Shown here: piece after piece, positions 33,775 through 43,300 of the stretch
Position numbering within the stretch: the first letter of the stretch is position 1
How the letters are laid out: every line of letters begins with the position of its first letter
NCBI GenBank assembly: GCA_002007465.1
Contig: LNAC01000101.1
Location: 4,240,361 to 4,304,360 of the forward strand
DNA from: Ailurus styani
Taxonomy: Eukaryota; Chordata; Mammalia; Carnivora; Ailuridae
Reading direction: 5' to 3'
Length of the DNA: 64,000 bases
Program-made: the position numbers and the translations under genes
The notes under the pieces: generated by a model
The model's input: the letters and a program-made list of their open reading frames with translations, nothing else
The model's database searches: none
Told to the model about the DNA's origin: nothing

Positions 33775-34179
33775 ATTGCATCAGTCAGCTCTTGCTACAG
33801 TAATGCTGCGTAACAAACGGCCCCAGATTCAGGGGCTCACAGCAGGTGTTTATGCTTGCATATGGGTCTGTGGAGTGAGGGTAGGTTGGTTCGTCTAGTT
33901 TGAACTTGGCTGCGGGCTCTGCTTCAGTCTGGGGTCAGCTGGGCCAAACTGAGTTCAGGTCTCCCTCACGTATGTTGGTTCTGGGGCCCAGGCAGACGCC
34001 TAGGGTATGTGCTTCTCACGGTAGGTCAGCAGAGCACAAGAAGTCCAAGCAAACCACATGAGCTCATTTGAGGCCTCTGCTTAGGTTATGCCCATTCTCA
34101 TTCTGTCAACCAAAGCAGGTTACACAGACCCAAAGTCAATGGCACAGGGCAGTCTGCTCTGCCCACGATGGGAGGCCCA
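33775..34179 (-). repeat. Old interspersed repeat (MER-type), antisense
   Basis: cagctcttgctacagtaatg, ctgcgtaacaaacggcccc, gattcaggggctcacagc and ggggtcagctgggcc match a common mammalian element beginning ...gctgtgtaacaaaccaccc. Family not named with confidence. Confidence 0.55.
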
Positions 34180-34226
34180 AGGAGGGGTGAAGGCTAGACC
34201 AGGAGGGGTGGAGGCTAGACCAGGAG
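34180..34226 (+). repeat. 21-base tandem duplication
   Basis: aggaggggtgaaggctagacc (34180-34200) and aggaggggtggaggctagacc (34201-34221), then a partial third copy. Confidence 0.9.
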
Positions 34227-34589
34227 GTGACCCTGGGGTCCTCTGTAAACACAGCTGGGATGCTGGGTTATAAAAGCCCGAGGTTTATGGAAGCAGGAAC
34301 AACACACCAGCAGGCAATGACAGGCCCGTCACTCAGAAGGTAGAACACAGCAGAACCCCGCACACTTATCAGAGGAGAGATCCAACGCTCAATGCTTGTG
34401 GCGATCGAAGCTCACGCTGGAGGTCGGTCACTGCAGCACTTTGGTGACTTTCCGGCCCCTCGAGGCACAGGCTGCGGGGAATCATGGGCCCTGCCCGAGG
34501 GGCCGTGTGCACAATCCCCCAGGATCTCCCCAAACGTCAGTGCTGTGAAAGACAGAGTCAGAGTGAGGAATTTTCCGCACCAAAGTCGG

Positions 34590-35135
34590 ATGCAGGCGGT
34601 AAGTGATGGACACTGGAGCCTGGATCTGAGACAAAACACAGCAGGAAGGACAGTCTTGGGACAATCGGTGAGATTCGCACGTGCCCTGTATGTCAGATAC
34701 GCTCCTGAAGCAACAAGAAACTTCCTGATTAGGTCAGCATTCGAGGTTTCGGAGGAAAACGTCTTAGTTTTTAGGAAATATCCCCTGAAGTATTTAGGGG
34801 TGAAGAGTCGCAACTTACTTTCAAATAGTAGATTAAAAAAAATATATTACAGGACAGACACTTGGGTAGCTCAGTCTGTTAAGCAGCTGCCTTAGGTTAT
34901 GATCTTGGGGTCCTGAGATTGAGCCCTGCATTGGGCTCCCTGCTCCTCTCCCTGCTGCTGCTCTTGCTCTCTCTCAAATAAATAAGTAAAATCTTAAAAA
35001 AAAATTACATGTAAACAAATAAACACTGGGAAATGGTCATCGGTAAACCTAAATGGAGGCTATATGGGTTTATGGTAGAGTTCTTGCAAGTTTTGGGTGG
35101 GCTGGAAAATTTTGCTGGTAAAAAAAGTTTTTTAA
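34590..35135 (+). repeat. L1-type LINE 3' end, sense, carrying a SINE
   Basis: gtcttgggacaatcggtgag, agtttttaggaaatatccc, ctgaagtatttaggggtg and cgcaacttactttcaaatag, then after the SINE ggctatatgggtttatgg and ggaaaattttgctggtaaaaa. This is the usual order of an old L1 3' UTR. Confidence 0.68.
34855..35005 (+). mobile_element. CAN-SINE, internally shortened
   Basis: Head acttgggtagctcagtctgttaag, a reduced pyrimidine middle, and tail caaataaataagtaaaatc plus A run. Confidence 0.83.
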
Positions 35136-35440
35136 CCCCGTAAGATTGACAACAGCCTGATTCATTTCATTAAGTAATTTTAAGAGAGGGCTGAGTCAGG
35201 CTCATGAGTCTTTTTGAAAGAAGGCACAGGAAGTGCATTCGTAAATAGTGCAAATAAAACACTATTCCAATCAAAAAGGAAAGCACATGGGAAAATGTCC
35301 AACATCACAAATAATGGGCAGGGGGAGGAAGCCAAATTAAATAAAGCATAATTATTCAGCTATCAATGTTAACTCTGTTTGGAATAATCATACTCTGGGC
35401 TGGGGAGTCAGGGAAATGGAAGTTCGACCCTTCCGAGGCT
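35136..35440. other. Unannotated, AT-leaning stretch
   Basis: No gene. 35250-35330 (ccaatcaaaaaggaaagcac, atgtccaacatcacaaataatg) may be another L1 scrap. Confidence 0.4.
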
Positions 35441-35449
35441 CGAACCTTT

Positions 35450-35910
35450 ACTCATTTATTTTTTATTGACACATAGCTGACACACAGCGTTACATTAGTT
35501 CTGGAAATACAACACAGCTATCCGACAAGTGTGTACGTGATGCCGGGCTCACCCCAAGTGTAGTTACGGTCAGTGACCCCACAGCACTCTGACAATGACA
35601 TTGACTGTATGCCTCGTGCTGTGCCTTTCATCCCCATGCCTTCCTCACTCCGGAGCTGGAAGCCTGGTCCTCTCTCTCCCCCTCACCCCTTTTGACTCAT
35701 CACCCTCCCATCTCCCCCTCCCCTCTGGCAACCATCAATTTGTTCTCTGTCTTTATGGATCTGTTTCTGTTTCTACTTTTTGTTGGTTTGTTCATTTGTT
35801 TTGTCTTTTAGTTTCCAGATACGAGTGAAATCCTATGGTACTTGTCTTTGTCTGGTTCCGTTCACTTAGTGCAATGCCTTCTGGGTCCCTCTGCGTCGTT
35901 GCATGCGGTG
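35450..35910 (-). repeat. L1 LINE 3' end, antisense
   Basis: ttattgacacatagctgacac, cattagttctggaaatacaac, ctctggcaaccatcaatttg, gttctctgtctttatgg and gttcacttagtgcaatgcc are antisense L1 3' UTR landmarks in order. Confidence 0.82.
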
Positions 35911-36044
35911 CGGAGGGACAAACCATCGGGAAGGAGTGGGGCTGTCTGAACCCTCAGCCTTGGCCATCCTAAGGAGGTGATCCCACGGCAGACTCCACAC
36001 AATAAGGTGACCCATGCAGTGTCTTTGCTGAGACCCTCCCAGAA

Positions 36045-36106
36045 GCCTGGAATCATGACCAGAGCCGAAGGCGGATGCTTAACGGACTGAGCCACCAGGC
36101 CCCCCA
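36045..36106 (-). mobile_element. CAN-SINE head fragment
   Basis: ggaatcatgaccagagccg, aaggcggatgcttaacgg and actgagccaccaggcccccc: only the head end of a reverse SINE remains. Confidence 0.75.
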
Positions 36107-36439
36107 GTCCGTAGTTCCGATTGCTTCCCCGTCTCCTTCCTGGGTACAGCCCTGCCATGCAGTTTTCATGTTATGGTAAAGAGCTGCTGATACTCTAGTC
36201 CCCTTTGAGCATCTGGGGCAGAGACTGCTTGGTCCTGCTCCGCTGGCCGCCCCGTTAGCGTCTGCACGCTCAGTGGGCTCAGTGTGAACAGGAAATCCCA
36301 TCTCCTCCTGGAGTCCGGACACTCCCGGGTCTTGACCGGGGCTGGTCACCTGACCTAGTATAGCCGGGTGTAGTGTTCATACCCTCCGCTGCCCTTGCTG
36401 GTCCATGTGGAGCCCACGGGATCTCATCTCTGGGGTTTC

Positions 36440-36560
36440 TTTATCATTTTTATTTTTCAAGATCTTATTTTTAAACAATCTCTACTTCGCACGTGGGGCT
36501 TGAATTTACCACCCGGAGACCAAAATCACCCGCTCCACCGACTGAGCCAGACGGGCGCCC
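36440..36560 (-). mobile_element. Short CAN-SINE with clear duplication
   Basis: Reverse tRNA-head element ending gactgagccagacgggcgccc. Exact 17-base duplication ctcatctctggggtttc at 36423-36439 and 36561-36577. Confidence 0.93.
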
Positions 36561-36649
36561 CTCATCTCTGGGGTTTCAAAAACAAATGTATTGTCTTCTT
36601 TCCAAACATGGGGAGATGTTGTAGTCATCTTCTTGTTTGCTAGCTTAAT

Positions 36650-36890
36650 CCCAGTGTTTAGGAGGATAAACTCTGTGATCTCAATCCCCGAAATGCTTTG
36701 AGATTTGCTTGATGCCCCAGCATATGGTCAATTTGGGCAAATGTCGACTATGACCTTGAAAAGGATGTATGTTCTGCACTTGCTGGAGGACAGTTCCGAG
36801 GAGATCGTGGTACAGAGTTGGTTCATCATGCCGGTCAAATCTGTGACCCTATGCCGTTTTCCTACCTTTTCCCTCAGTTACCAAGATAAA
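36650..36890 (-). repeat. L1 LINE ORF2 fragment, antisense
   Basis: ccccagcatatggtcaatttg, ggatgtatgttctgcacttg and tggttcatcatgccgg match antisense L1 ORF2 (tagcatatggtctatcttgg region). Coding frame lost. Confidence 0.68.
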
Positions 36891-37120
36891 CATTCTAACC
36901 CCCATGAGATATTTTTATTCTTATGAACATCTAATACTCATTGGGATTTACCCTTTCCAGCGCTCTTCATTCCTTCCGGTGTTCCTGGGCTTCTGTCTGG
37001 GCTCATTTTCCTCTTACCTGCTGGTGACGAATTCTATCAGCCCTTGTTGGTCTGAAAATATTGTTACTTTGTTTCCAGTTTTGAAGGATAACTTCCCTGG
37101 ACTAAAATTCAGTCTTGGCC
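36891..37120. other. Unannotated stretch
   Basis: May be further antisense LINE sequence; not recognised with confidence. Confidence 0.35.
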
Positions 37121-37470
37121 TTCCTTCACTCATCGATTCCTCTGGTAAATTCGATGAGTGCCTGATCCAGGGGCTGGGTGTGTGCCAGGCGCCAGAGCTG
37201 CAATGGTGGCCAAAGCAGGAACTGCCCTTGCTCTCCAAGAAGACAAGGGAAGAGTGTGTCCGACAGGGAACGGGAGGTGCAAAGGCCCTGTGGCCGGAAG
37301 CAACTGAGAAGAGGTCAGTGTGGCTGCGGTACAGAGAGCAAGAGCTGGAATGGTGGGCTGCACCTGGGCCATACGGGACCTCGGGGGACCATGGCGAGGA
37401 AGAATGCTTTGCCTTAGTCCTCAGAGGAGCAGTCAGACTTCTTAGAGAAGATGAAGCTTATCTAGACCTG
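37121..37470 (-). repeat. L2 LINE 3' region, antisense
   Basis: gctgggtgtgtgccaggcgcc, cctgtggccggaagcaactg, gagaagaggtcagtgtggctg and aagatgaagcttatctag. Same class as the copy at 38.1 kb. Confidence 0.5.
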
Positions 37471-38060
37471 GAAGGATGGATGTGGTGAAAAGAAGTGGAG
37501 AATGGAGCAGAAACACGATGTGTTTTGAACACTGAATATTTGAAAAAGTGCTGAGCCTGCACTGGGCCGCGTGCAGGGTTTTCCATGTTATTTCCTCCAT
37601 CCCAGGGAAGCAGGATTGCGTGGTGGTAAAAGGCCACGTGTAGCTTTGGGCTGGCCAGCTTGAAGCGCTTCACTTGCTCAGCGGTCTGACTGTGGGCTGG
37701 TCCCTTCCACAGAAGTCCGTTCCCTTACCCGGAAAGCCAGAATAACACTTCCCACCTCGCAGGGTAGTTTGGGGCTTATAAAGGGAAACGGTGCCCAGAG
37801 CTGAGCAGACAGCTTCGCAAGGGCTCAAATAGCTTAGTGGTTTGTTTCTGTGGGTAGAATTTTCTCTTCTGCGGAGCAACAAAGAGGGTAAGTCACTTGC
37901 CCCAGACCCACAGCCAGAGTGGTGGTGGTGGGGACTTCACGGCTTATGGGTTGCTTTGATTTCCTACTCACTGATCCTGTCACCTTCCCCTTTCCATAGG
38001 CAGGGTTGCTGAGGCTCAGAGAAGTGGTTTGCCCATAGATACCCCAAAATTTAGGAGTGG
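37471..38060. other. Unannotated stretch with MIR-like pieces
   Basis: 37860-38030 has ggtaagtcacttgccccagac, ccacagccagagtggtgg and ctgaggctcagagaagtgg: two reverse MIR pieces. The rest is unremarkable. Confidence 0.5.
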
Positions 38061-38067
38061 TAGAACA

Positions 38068-38103
38068 ATTCATTCATTCATTCACTCGTTCATTCATTCA
38101 TTA
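38068..38103 (+). repeat. (ATTC)n microsatellite
   Basis: Imperfect attc repeats at the 5' edge of an antisense L2. Confidence 0.9.
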
Positions 38104-38480
38104 CTTATTGAGAGCCTGCTTCATGCCAGGCATGATCCAGGTGCCACGGAGAGAGTCGTGTATAAAGGGATAAAAAAGTTCCATCCTCAAGCTCACATTC
38201 TGCCCCGGGGAGACTGACACCACACTGCATGAATAAGTAAGCTAAATCAATCTGTTAGATGACTTAGGGCTGGGGAGGGGAATAAAGTGGGGGAGGGGAT
38301 GCAGAGTGGAGGGGAAAGGTTGACGTCTTCCACGGGGCAGAAAGGTGATACTGGACCGGAAGGAGGTGAGAGAGGGAGCTGTGAGGACTTTGGAGGGAAG
38401 AGCATTCCATGTAGAATGCTCAGTGTGGTATGTACAAAGGCCCTGAGGTGAGGGTGTGCCCGGAGTGTTCCCGGAACTGC
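38104..38480 (-). repeat. L2 LINE 3' end, antisense
   Basis: ttattgagagcctgcttcatgcc, gggagactgacaccac, gggcagaaaggtgatactgg, gaagagcattccatgtagaatg and acaaaggccctgaggtgag: the antisense L2 order from the very 3' end. Confidence 0.72.
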
Positions 38481-39015
38481 AAAGCGGCCATCAGGAAGGC
38501 GGTTGGCGGTTGGCTGCTCTGTCCACCGCGGAGGGGTCAGGGAGGCTCGGCTGATCCCTACTCCTTGCCGGGGGTTGCTGGGGGTCTTAAATGGCTGGAT
38601 TCAGGTGAGTCTGCTGCTGAGCCCTCTTCCCAGCCATAGGAGGTTGGGGGGCGGCTCCCTGACCCTGGGGAGGAAGGGAGGGTTTACTCATTATCCAAAG
38701 CCCTGTCCTGCCCCAGCTCCCTCCCGGGCTCGGGCTAAACCTGTTTCTCTCCTGTTCTTGGACCCTCCTGGGCCAAGTGGGGGCAGAGGGGCCTGAATAT
38801 AGGAGGGATGTGTGGGGCATTGTGGCTGCAACCCCTCAGTACACTCCTGGTTTTAAAAAACTCCTTATAAAGTGCTCCCTGCACACCGCCTGCCATCCCC
38901 CCCGCAAGCCGTGTGCTCATGCCGGCTTCTCACCCCATCTCTTCCCGGGAACTCAGTGGGCCCTTGAGTGTTATGAATGTGATCGCAGCTCCTGAGGGTC
39001 AATTATATACAAGAG
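38481..39015. other. Unannotated intergenic stretch
   Basis: No gene or named repeat. Confidence 0.45.
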
Positions 39016-39165
39016 AGGGAGACAGACATTTATTGAGAACTCGCTGTGTGCTGGGCGCGTTTGTGCATATTGCTAATCCTTACTTCAGCCTTGCTCAAGA
39101 GATACTATTATACCTATTTTATGAACAGTAAATGGATTCAGAGTAGGGAAAGGCTTAGGTTTTAC
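39016..39165 (-). repeat. MIR/L2-like remnant
   Basis: agacatttattgagaactcgc, tgtgtgctgggcgcg, tcctta...cagcc and tacctattttatgaacag: reverse MIR/L2 landmarks. Confidence 0.55.
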
Positions 39166-39329
39166 CCAAAGCTACCCAATAAGGAGACACTAATTTTCAT
39201 AATAAAAGCCCATGTTAGTCATTGTTGGGGGCCAGGCAGCCGGATCCAATGCCAGTGGAGGTTGGAGGAGAGGCTGGGGAAAGCAATAAAGAAATGGCTT
39301 TTAGTTTTGATCCCTTCATAGCAAGTGTC

Positions 39330-39885
39330 AAACTCCTTGGCCAGAGATGGCAGCAGGAAATCTTTGACCTGGAGCTACCTGGGAGATAGTCTGTGATAAT
39401 AGCTTCACATTATCTGAAGAATAATCAAGGGGAAAGGAGAGATAACCCAGAGGGTAGAAAGGAGCTCTATTTGTTAAAACTTCAGGAAGGGTGGCTTTGG
39501 GTCTGTTTCATAAATAAACACCTTGTCCAAGACAGGAGCAGGCTACCTCAAGAAGTGGTGAGCCTCCCATCACTTGAGGTATGTAAACAGAAGTGACTTT
39601 TCTACTTGCTAGGGATGCTGAAAAAGAAATATTCCAGGGGCACCTGGGTGGCTCAGCTGTTAAGTGTCTGCCTTCCGCTCAGGTCATGATCCCGGGGTCC
39701 TGGGATCGAGCCCCGGATCTGGCTCCCTGCTCTGTGGGAAAGCCTGCTCCTCCTTCTCCCATTCCCCCTGCTGGTGTTCCCTCTCTCGCTGTGTGTCTCT
39801 CTCTGTCAAATAAATGAATAAAATCTTAAAAAAAAAAAAAAATTCCAGCGTGAGAGGTTGGCCTCAATGATTCTGCAAGCTCTCA
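39330..39885 (+). repeat. CR1/L3-like LINE 3' remnant, carrying a SINE
   Basis: agaagtggtgagcctcccatc, cacttgaggtatgtaaacag and gggatgctg, then after the SINE gagaggttggcctcaatg and attctgcaagctctcagg, resemble the CR1/L3 3' consensus. The SINE at 39638 splits it. Confidence 0.5.
39638..39838 (+). mobile_element. CAN-SINE (SINEC)
   Basis: Forward SINE with gggcacctgggtggctcag and a long A tail. Duplicated flank attccag on both sides. Confidence 0.93.
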
Positions 39886-40455
39886 GGCCTGGAGTTTACG
39901 TACAGCCCGGCAGAGACTTCTGTCCCAATTATCTTGGGCAGGCGGCTGTTGATCTGAGCCACTCCCATCGCATTTGAAGCTGCAGTCCGCCTTCTCCAGT
40001 CTGGGTGTTTTCACAGAAAAAGGCAGGGGGTGGATTCGGGGTGGAGGAGTGGATTCCTCTAGTTGAATCAGCTCTGGTGTGACCTCTGACGTTTACCTTT
40101 CTTTGTTCCCAGATACACCAAGCACACACACAAACTCATTTTTCTGGCTTAAAAAATCAATCGAGCGGCCAAGCAGGTCAGGAGAAAACTGGGGCTTGGG
40201 GAAAATAGATATGGGGTGGGGGTAGGCGGAATGCCCTTCGGAGCGCTCTGCCTTGGCGGGTTCTCCAGAATTGACTCTGGGACTGGCAAGCCCCGCCTGG
40301 ACACTGAGAGGGGGAGCACTCCTGACTCTTGCGATGGTGGTCTGTAAGCACACCAGCTTTTTGGCACCTATTGTGTACTCAGCCCTGTTGTGGCCGGTGG
40401 TCATTACTTCACATGGGTCCGATCGTGTGTACTGAGTTTTACCAATGTGTATTTA
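39886..40455. other. Unannotated intergenic stretch
   Basis: No gene. 40340-40440 (gcaccagctttttggcacc, tattgtgtactcagcc) may be MIR or L2 debris. Confidence 0.45.
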
Positions 40456-40468
40456 CCTTTTACTTTTG

Positions 40469-40881
40469 TTTGTTTGTTTGTTTAAAAAATTTTTATTTTA
40501 TTTTTTTTTAAAGATTTTATTTCTTCATTTGACACAGAGAGAGATCACAAGTAGGAAGAGAGGCAGAGAGAGAGGAGGAAGCAGGCTCCCTGCTGAGCAG
40601 AGAGCCCGCTGTGGGCCTCGATCCCAGGACCCTGAGATCATGACCTGAGCCGAAAGCAGAGGCTTTAACCCACTGAGCCACCCAGGCGCCCAAATTTTTA
40701 TTTCTTTGACAGAGAGCACGCAAGCAGGGGGAGCAGCAGGCAGAGGGAGAGGGAGCAGCAGACACCCCGCTGAGCAGGGAGATCCATGTGGGGGAGCTCA
40801 GGGGCTCAATCCCAGGACCCCGGGATCAGGACCTGAGCTGAAGGCAGATGCTTAACCAACTGAGCCACCCAGGCGCCCCTT
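40469..40881 (-). mobile_element. CAN-SINE, outer of a two-deep nest
   Basis: Reverse SINE; duplication ccttttacttttg at 40456-40468 and about 40883-40895. Split by the inner copy. Confidence 0.9.
40500..40691 (-). mobile_element. CAN-SINE, inner
   Basis: Reverse SINE inserted in the outer tail; aaatttttatttt before and aaatttttatttc after. Confidence 0.93.
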
Positions 40882-40895
40882 CCCTTTTACTTTTG

Positions 40896-41260
40896 AGGAG
40901 ACCGAAATTTGCCCCTAGTCATAGACCTAGTGCATGCATGCTCCAAAGCCAGAATCCTTCCTGGCCTGCCCCAGCCTAAGGATGTTGTAAAGGTTGGGGC
41001 TCTCTTTAAAGCGGTCAGCACAGGGACAAGCACACAAGGCTGCTCAGCAAATGCTGGAGAATACAGGTGCTCAGGTCTAAGCTCGAGAGAAGCAAGAAGC
41101 AGGCCACCTGAATCAGGAAGTCGCTGGCCTTGCAAAAGTCTTGCCGGGGCTCGCAGCTGGCTGGCTGGGAGACTGCAAATCTGGGACTCTGAGTTTGTTT
41201 CCCCATATAAATTAACACCTACCTGCAAGAGGGTCTCTCTTGGACCTGACCATCTAAAAT
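40896..41260. other. Unannotated stretch with MIR-like remnant
   Basis: 40900-41080 has gcccctagtcatagacctagtg and ctcagcaaatgctggagaatac, weak MIR/L2 echoes. No gene. Confidence 0.4.
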
Positions 41261-41685
41261 CCCACCTGCTTTCCTAAACTCCTTCCCTCCCACTCTACCT
41301 CCTCTGTCACTACTCCAAGGATCATCAGCCCTTTCTGGATTCCTGAAGTACCCCTAATTCTGCCCTGTCTTCTGGCCTTTGCCTACTGGCCTCTCTTCGG
41401 AATCTGTCCTGTCCCCTATACTGCACATGTCTTGCATCTTCTCTTGTATCCGTGCCTTTCGCCAAGGGATCCTAAGGTGCTTTGCCTTCTTATCATCTGA
41501 CCTGGCCCCCAGTTTCTTTCCATCACAGTACTTCTCTAGGTTATAATCCTTTATTCGTGTTTTCTCTTCTGTTAGGAGACAGTGAGGGCAGGGACCTGTA
41601 CTGTTCCGTACTGTACCCGCAGCACACAGACGAGTTCAGCAAGTGCCCGGTGAGTGAACCAGAGAATGAATGAACAAAGGAGTGG
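41261..41685 (+). repeat. L2 LINE 3' end, sense
   Basis: cttttctctgttagg-type region followed by gacagtgagggcagggacctg, tactgtacccgcagcacac, agttcagcaagtgcccgg and gagaatgaatgaac: the terminal L2 sequence. It ends just before the CpG island. Confidence 0.7.
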
Positions 41686-42067
41686 AGGAGGTGTCTCTGA
41701 CCGAGCCAAAGAATAGGGAGGCCGTGGGGGCGGGGGCCCAGGGTCCCGAGGAGTAGCCTCTGCAGGAGACTACAGGCTGTGATCGGCCTGCACCGCCTCT
41801 GGGCAAAAGCAAATCTCGGAGGGGGGCGGGGGACCCCGAGCCTGGGCCAAAGTCCAAGTCCGCAGGGGGCTGCGCAGGAAGCTACTTATACCTAGGACCC
41901 GCAGCGACCGGCTCCGAGCCCCGCCGCCAGCCAAGGACAGGGAGGCCAGGTCAGTTGGTGGGGCAGGTGCGGGAGCCGGGGACCGAGGGGTCCAGGGGAG
42001 AGCCGCCTCGGAACTGGTGGTCACCGCAGCGTACGACCCTGGGGCTAGTAGCTCGCGGCTCCTCGAG

Positions 42068-42091
42068 ATGCCGTCGCGGGCTCCAGAATAG
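42068..42091 (+). other. Short upstream ORF candidate in the PEMT leader
   Basis: ATG at 42068 opens seven codons (MPSRAPE) ending in TAG at 42089, out of frame with PEMT. It matters only if transcription starts upstream of 42068, which the ZNF143 site position makes doubtful. Confidence 0.25.
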
Positions 42092-42113
42092 TGGCGCCTC
42101 GCGGGGACGGGGA

Positions 42114-42132
42114 ACTACGTTTCCCAGAAGGC
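42114..42132 (+). promoter_or_regulatory. ZNF143/STAF-type binding site
   Basis: The sequence actacgtttcccagaaggc follows the ZNF143 (SBS) consensus ACTACAATTCCCAGAATGC with few changes, keeping the ACTAC and TTCCCAG cores. It lies about 160-175 bases upstream of the exon 1 ATG in the island. In mammals this motif usually sits close upstream of transcription starts, so it suggests a start between about 42135 and 42290 (inference). Confidence 0.7.
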
Positions 42133-42290
42133 CGAGAGAACTTGGGGTCACAGGGAAAGCGCCCCGGGCGGCACAGCTTCCCGGTACAGCAGGGCAGCTT
42201 TGGGGGGGTGAGTCGGCGGCCGCGAGGCCCCGGCGGAGGCCCCCTGGAGGTGGCCCGGCTGAGGGGACGTGGCGGCCGGGAGCAGAGCCG

Positions 42291-42353
42291 ATGAGCAGCT
42301 CTGTGGCGGGGCCCGACTGCTGCGGAGGCCTCGGCAATGTGGACTTTAGGCAG
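42291..42353 (+). CDS. PEMT: PEMT coding exon 1 (N-terminal part of the long isoform)
   Basis: PEMT is the endoplasmic-reticulum/mitochondria-associated-membrane enzyme that methylates phosphatidylethanolamine three times with S-adenosylmethionine to give phosphatidylcholine. This exon encodes 21 residues beginning MSSSVAGPDCCGG and ending NVDFRQ, which matches the N-terminal extension of the long mammalian isoform. It ends in phase 0 at a good donor (CAG|gtacgg). I start it at the first in-frame ATG; the frame is open upstream to at least 41955 without another ATG. Upstream in-frame codons still read PGAE, as in the human protein, but the codon aligned with the human start (42258-42260) is GCT, so the extension here would be 26 residues before the MTRLLGY methionine rather than 37 (human comparison from memory). 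The ATG has a C at -3 and A at +4, a weak context. The 5' UTR lies in the CpG island; the exact transcription start is not visible. Confidence 0.88.
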
Positions 42354-42450
42354 GTACGGAGCAGGCGGCGCGGCCGGGGAAGCCGGGAGAGGGCTCGCGC
42401 GGCCCGCGGGGTCTTCCGGCCGCCAGCCGCGGCGGCCGCCAACGCCCAGT

Positions 42451-42460
42451 GGGCGGGGCC
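42451..42460 (+). promoter_or_regulatory. GC box (SP/KLF type)
   Basis: gggcggggcc, a consensus GC box, lies about 100 bases downstream of the exon 1 donor and immediately before the X-box. Several further GC boxes follow at 42477-42521. Confidence 0.5.
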
Positions 42461-42462
42461 CT

Positions 42463-42475
42463 GTTGCCAGGCAAC
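42463..42475. promoter_or_regulatory. RFX X-box palindrome
   Basis: gttgccaggcaac is a 13-base palindrome (GTTGCC-A-GGCAAC) fitting the RFX-family X-box consensus GTNRCC-N(0-3)-RGYAAC at every position. It lies just inside intron 1, about 110 bases past the exon 1 donor, embedded in GC boxes. RFX sites mark promoters of ciliary and some housekeeping genes; its role here is inference. Confidence 0.65.
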
Positions 42476-42548
42476 GGGGGCGGGGCGTGTTGGGGGCGGG
42501 GCGGCGTGTTGGGGGGCGGGGCGCGCGCGTGTGCGCGTGTGAGAGAGG
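42476..42548 (+). repeat. G-run cluster then GC/GT-rich alternating tract
   Basis: Six runs of four to six G lie on the + strand between 42476 and 42521, including two copies of cgtgttgggggcgggg-like units. They are followed by cgcgcgcgtgtgcgcgtgtg. The runs meet the usual G-quadruplex pattern on the non-template strand just after the first exon. The alternating CG/TG tail is potential Z-DNA. Confidence 0.6.
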
Positions 42549-42560
42549 GGTTGTGTGCGT

Positions 42561-43300
42561 CAGAGAAAGAGTTTTGAGTGTGTGTGCGCTCGCCCCTCTG
42601 GGATTGTGTGGTCAGAGTTGCCCCGAGAGTGTGCGTTCTGTCCGAGTGGGAGGGTGCGGGAGTGCAACTGGGCGTGGAGGCGTGTGAAGGAGGCCGAGCA
42701 GGTGTGTTTGGGAGTGTGCGTGTGGCAGCATGTGGGTGCGTGGGGACTGGGAGGCCCTTGCCGCAGTTCCGTGCCCCTGCCCGGGCTTGAGGCCAGCTCT
42801 GCAGACGAGGCGAGAGGAAGGTCGCGCCCTCCCCCTGGCCCGAGTTGGCGGCAGAACGTCACCTCCTTCCCGGGTGGATGGGTGGAGAGTGGACGCCTCG
42901 AGGCCTTGCGCCAGGAGCGGGGGGTGGGGGGACGGGCCCTGCTGGCTGGAGAACCCGGCGGCCCCGGGCGGCAGCCCCTGGGTAAACTCCTAGGCCAGAG
43001 TGCTCGTCTGTTCCTGCTGCCTCTCGCCAGGCTCCTCTTTCCAGTGGCTGTTCCTCTCTTGCATTCTTCCTTCTATCAGAGCTTCCGTTTTTGCACCTTT
43101 CCATCCTCGTCAACAGTTAGCCGCTCTTCGTGGAGCCCGGGAGCTCTGTCTCTGCCTGGAGCAGCCTGTCTTTACTCTCCCCTTTATTCATTCACTGATA
43201 ACAGCCGGTCTTTGACACAAGCCTGGGAGCACGGACCATTCTCTGAAGGGGATAAAACTGGTCAATGTTTTAGCGAGGAACTGGTGGAAAGATGGCATTG
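42561..43300. other. GC/GT-rich start of intron 1
   Basis: Continuation of island-like composition with many gtgtg and gagtgtgcg runs. A 248-codon open frame (42555-43301) has no family resemblance and lies inside the intron. Confidence 0.5.

Larger units (their letters stand above)
41700..42560 (+). promoter_or_regulatory. PEMT: CpG island and promoter of PEMT
   Basis: A dense GC- and CpG-rich block begins just after an L2 relic and surrounds the first coding exon. It has GC boxes (gggcggggc near 42451 and more from 42477), a ZNF143-type site at 42114-42132, an RFX X-box at 42463-42475, and no evident TATA box at a sensible distance. The layout fits a dispersed-start CpG promoter reading to the right. 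It is free of recognisable interspersed repeats, unlike its flanks. Island limits are judged by eye. Confidence 0.8.

Noticed and set aside
38068..38103. ATTC tandem units as a CRISPR-like array
   Set aside because: Plain tetranucleotide microsatellite at an L2 end in a mammalian genome.
42291..42542. Read-through of PEMT exon 1 into intron 1 (open to 42540) as the real exon end
   Set aside because: The donor CAG|gtacgg is good and exon 2 joins it in frame with the known protein; the extra residues are Arg/Ala-rich with no counterpart.
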